A DNA stretch of 31,636 nucleotides from CAIZQW01 sp964459675. Lineage in GTDB: Bacteria > Verrucomicrobiota > Kiritimatiellia > RFP12 > UBA1067. Each line of letters opens with the position of its first letter. The first letter of the stretch is position 1. The stretch spans positions 1-31,636 of the forward strand of contig CAYWNP010000015.1 of assembly GCA_964459675.1 (NCBI GenBank), written 5' to 3'. The position numbers and the translations under genes were made by a program. Positions 30,606 to 31,636 of this stretch are shown here, piece by piece. The notes beneath the pieces were generated by a model. It was given only the letters and a program-made list of their open reading frames with translations. It was not told the origin of the DNA and did not search any database.

Positions 30606-30634
30606 TTTCTGTGTTTTTTGTGGGTTCTGTGGTT
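30606..30634 (+). repeat. AT-rich repeat, third copy
   Basis: A 29-bp T/G-rich segment ending TTCTGTGGTT, similar to the 30-mer at 29743-29772 and inverted relative to 30426-30455, with which it bounds the mosaic between the rluA-like gene and lysA. Confidence 0.65.
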
Positions 30635-30647
30635 GCTTTAATAAAAC

Positions 30648-31636
30648 CTAGAACGTGGCCAAGCCGTTAAAGTCGAGGGTCGCGAAGTAGTCGTTCACGG
30701 TCTCTGCACGGCGGATCTGCTTGACGCTGCCATCTTCGCGCATCAGCAGTTCAGCGGAGCGCAGCTTACCATTATACTGGAAGCCCATGGCGTGACCATG
30801 CGCGCCAGCATCATGGATCACGACCAGATCACCTGGCGTCATTTCAGGAAGTATCCGGTCAATCGCGAACTTGTCGTTATTTTCGCAGAGGGAACCCGTA
30901 ACATCAAACATCGTATTACACGGCGCGCCGGGCTTGGTCATGACCGTGATATGATGGTAAGACCCATAGAGGGCCGGACGCATCAAGTTCGCCATGCAGG
31001 CGTCCAAGCCAGCGTACGTCTTGTAGGTCTTCTTGATATGACGCACGCGCGAAACCAGATAACCGAAAGGACCGGTGACCATGCGTCCGCATTCCAGATA
31101 GATCTTTAACGGCGGATGCCCATTGCCCAAAATACGCTTCTCATATGCCTGGCGTACGCCCTCGCCGACGCACGTCAAATCCACAGCCACCTGTTCCGGC
31201 TTATAGGGGATGCCGATGCCGCCACCCATGTTAACAAAGTCAAAGGTGATGCCGAGTGTTTTCGACAAGTCAGCGACCAGGTCGAAGAGCATCTCCGCAG
31301 TATCGATAAAGTATTGCGGATTCAGTTCGTTCGAGGCGACCATGGTATGGAGACCGAAGCGCTTCACGCCCTTCTCCTTCAGCATCCGATAGCCTTCGAA
31401 CAACTGCTCGCGCGTAAAGCCATACTTCGCCTGTTCGGGATGACCGATGATCGAGTTGCCGCCCTTCAGCGGACCTGGATTGTAGCGGAAGCAAACCAAC
31501 TCGGGAAGTCCGGCGGACTTTTCAAGAAAGGGGATGTGCGTGATGTCATCCAAGTTGATGATTGCGCCCAGCGCCTTGGCTTTGACGAATTCATCTGCGG
31601 GCGTGTCATTCGAGGTGAACATGATTCCCTCGCCCG
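30648..31636 (-). CDS. lysA: diaminopimelate decarboxylase, C-terminal part
   Basis: This fold-III PLP decarboxylase converts meso-diaminopimelate to lysine. The frame is open through the right edge (GEGI before MFTSNDTP), so the true start and the PLP-binding lysine are outside the window; the Met at 31622 is internal. Visible motifs are FRYNPGP, FGLHTM, the glycine loop VNMGGGIG, LECGRMVTGPFGYLV (EPGR region, Cys in place of Pro), DACMANLMRPALYGSYH, CENNDKFA (the C-E-x-x-D active-site segment) and DAGAHGHAMGFQYNGK. The wording of these motifs points to a DAP rather than an ornithine decarboxylase, though an arginine or other diamine decarboxylase cannot be excluded. Confidence 0.88.
   Translation of the reverse strand, partial: GEGIMFTSNDTPADEFVKAKALGAIINLDDITHIPFLEKSAGLPELVCFRYNPGPLKGGNSIIGHPEQAKYGFTREQLFEGYRMLKEKGVKRFGLHTMVASNELNPQYFIDTAEMLFDLVADLSKTLGITFDFVNMGGGIGIPYKPEQVAVDLTCVGEGVRQAYEKRILGNGHPPLKIYLECGRMVTGPFGYLVSRVRHIKKTYKTYAGLDACMANLMRPALYGSYHHITVMTKPGAPCNTMFDVTGSLCENNDKFAIDRILPEMTPGDLVVIHDAGAHGHAMGFQYNGKLRSAELLMREDGSVKQIRRAETVNDYFATLDFNGLATF

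Overview
The window is a stretch of a Gram-negative chromosome. It carries lptD, a Mre/RodA/PBP2 wall-elongation operon and Tat-exported Gfo/Idh/MocA-type enzymes. The repeat-rich spacers, the eukaryote-like type-2 IleS and the Tat-targeted sugar dehydrogenase plus TIM-barrel pair suggest the PVC group (Verrucomicrobiota, Kiritimatiellota or Lentisphaerota). This placement is inference, because there is no rRNA. The sequence looks like a scaffolded draft assembly: it has two 100-N gaps, each flanked by the same 55 bp on both sides.

Layout. Positions 1-722 hold the 5' part of a secreted protein of unknown function (minus strand) that runs off the left edge. Positions 745-1009 hold a probable 6S RNA with its own promoter. 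Positions 1045-15194 are a 14-kb minus-strand run transcribed from a promoter ahead of mreB: mreB-mreC-mreD-mrdA-rodA-rng-lptD-(H1-like protein)-(TPR lipoprotein)-(class IV aminotransferase)-ptsN-like-hisD. Gaps are at most 51 bp and several genes overlap. The run joins cell-shape synthesis, RNase E/G, LPS export and amino-acid metabolism. A small membrane protein diverges from mreB.

Positions 15.8-17.5 kb are an accessory patch: a GxxExxY protein whose ends are encoded by inverted repeats, a REP-like 131-bp element with 17-bp terminal inverted repeats, nested repeats, and two gene remnants. Positions 17.5-21.9 kb hold an AraC-type regulator divergent from a three-gene sugar cluster: a cytoplasmic TIM-barrel isomerase, a Tat-exported TIM-barrel protein, and a Tat-exported Gfo/Idh/MocA dehydrogenase. 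Positions 22-28.1 kb (minus strand) hold def, a membrane protein with a degenerate spermidine-synthase-like domain and TPRs, and ileS. Positions 28.4-31.6 kb hold proA, an RluA-type pseudouridine synthase, and diaminopimelate decarboxylase, which runs off the right edge.

The most distinctive signal outside the genes is a set of short degenerate tandem arrays with a 7-, 8- or 9-bp period. They lie between operons from 15.8 kb onward and I saw none in the 14-kb operon. One array is inside ileS in frame, one abuts a start codon, and two families sit as inverted pairs around single small genes (the GxxExxY gene and the rluA-like gene). No tRNA, rRNA or CRISPR array was found.
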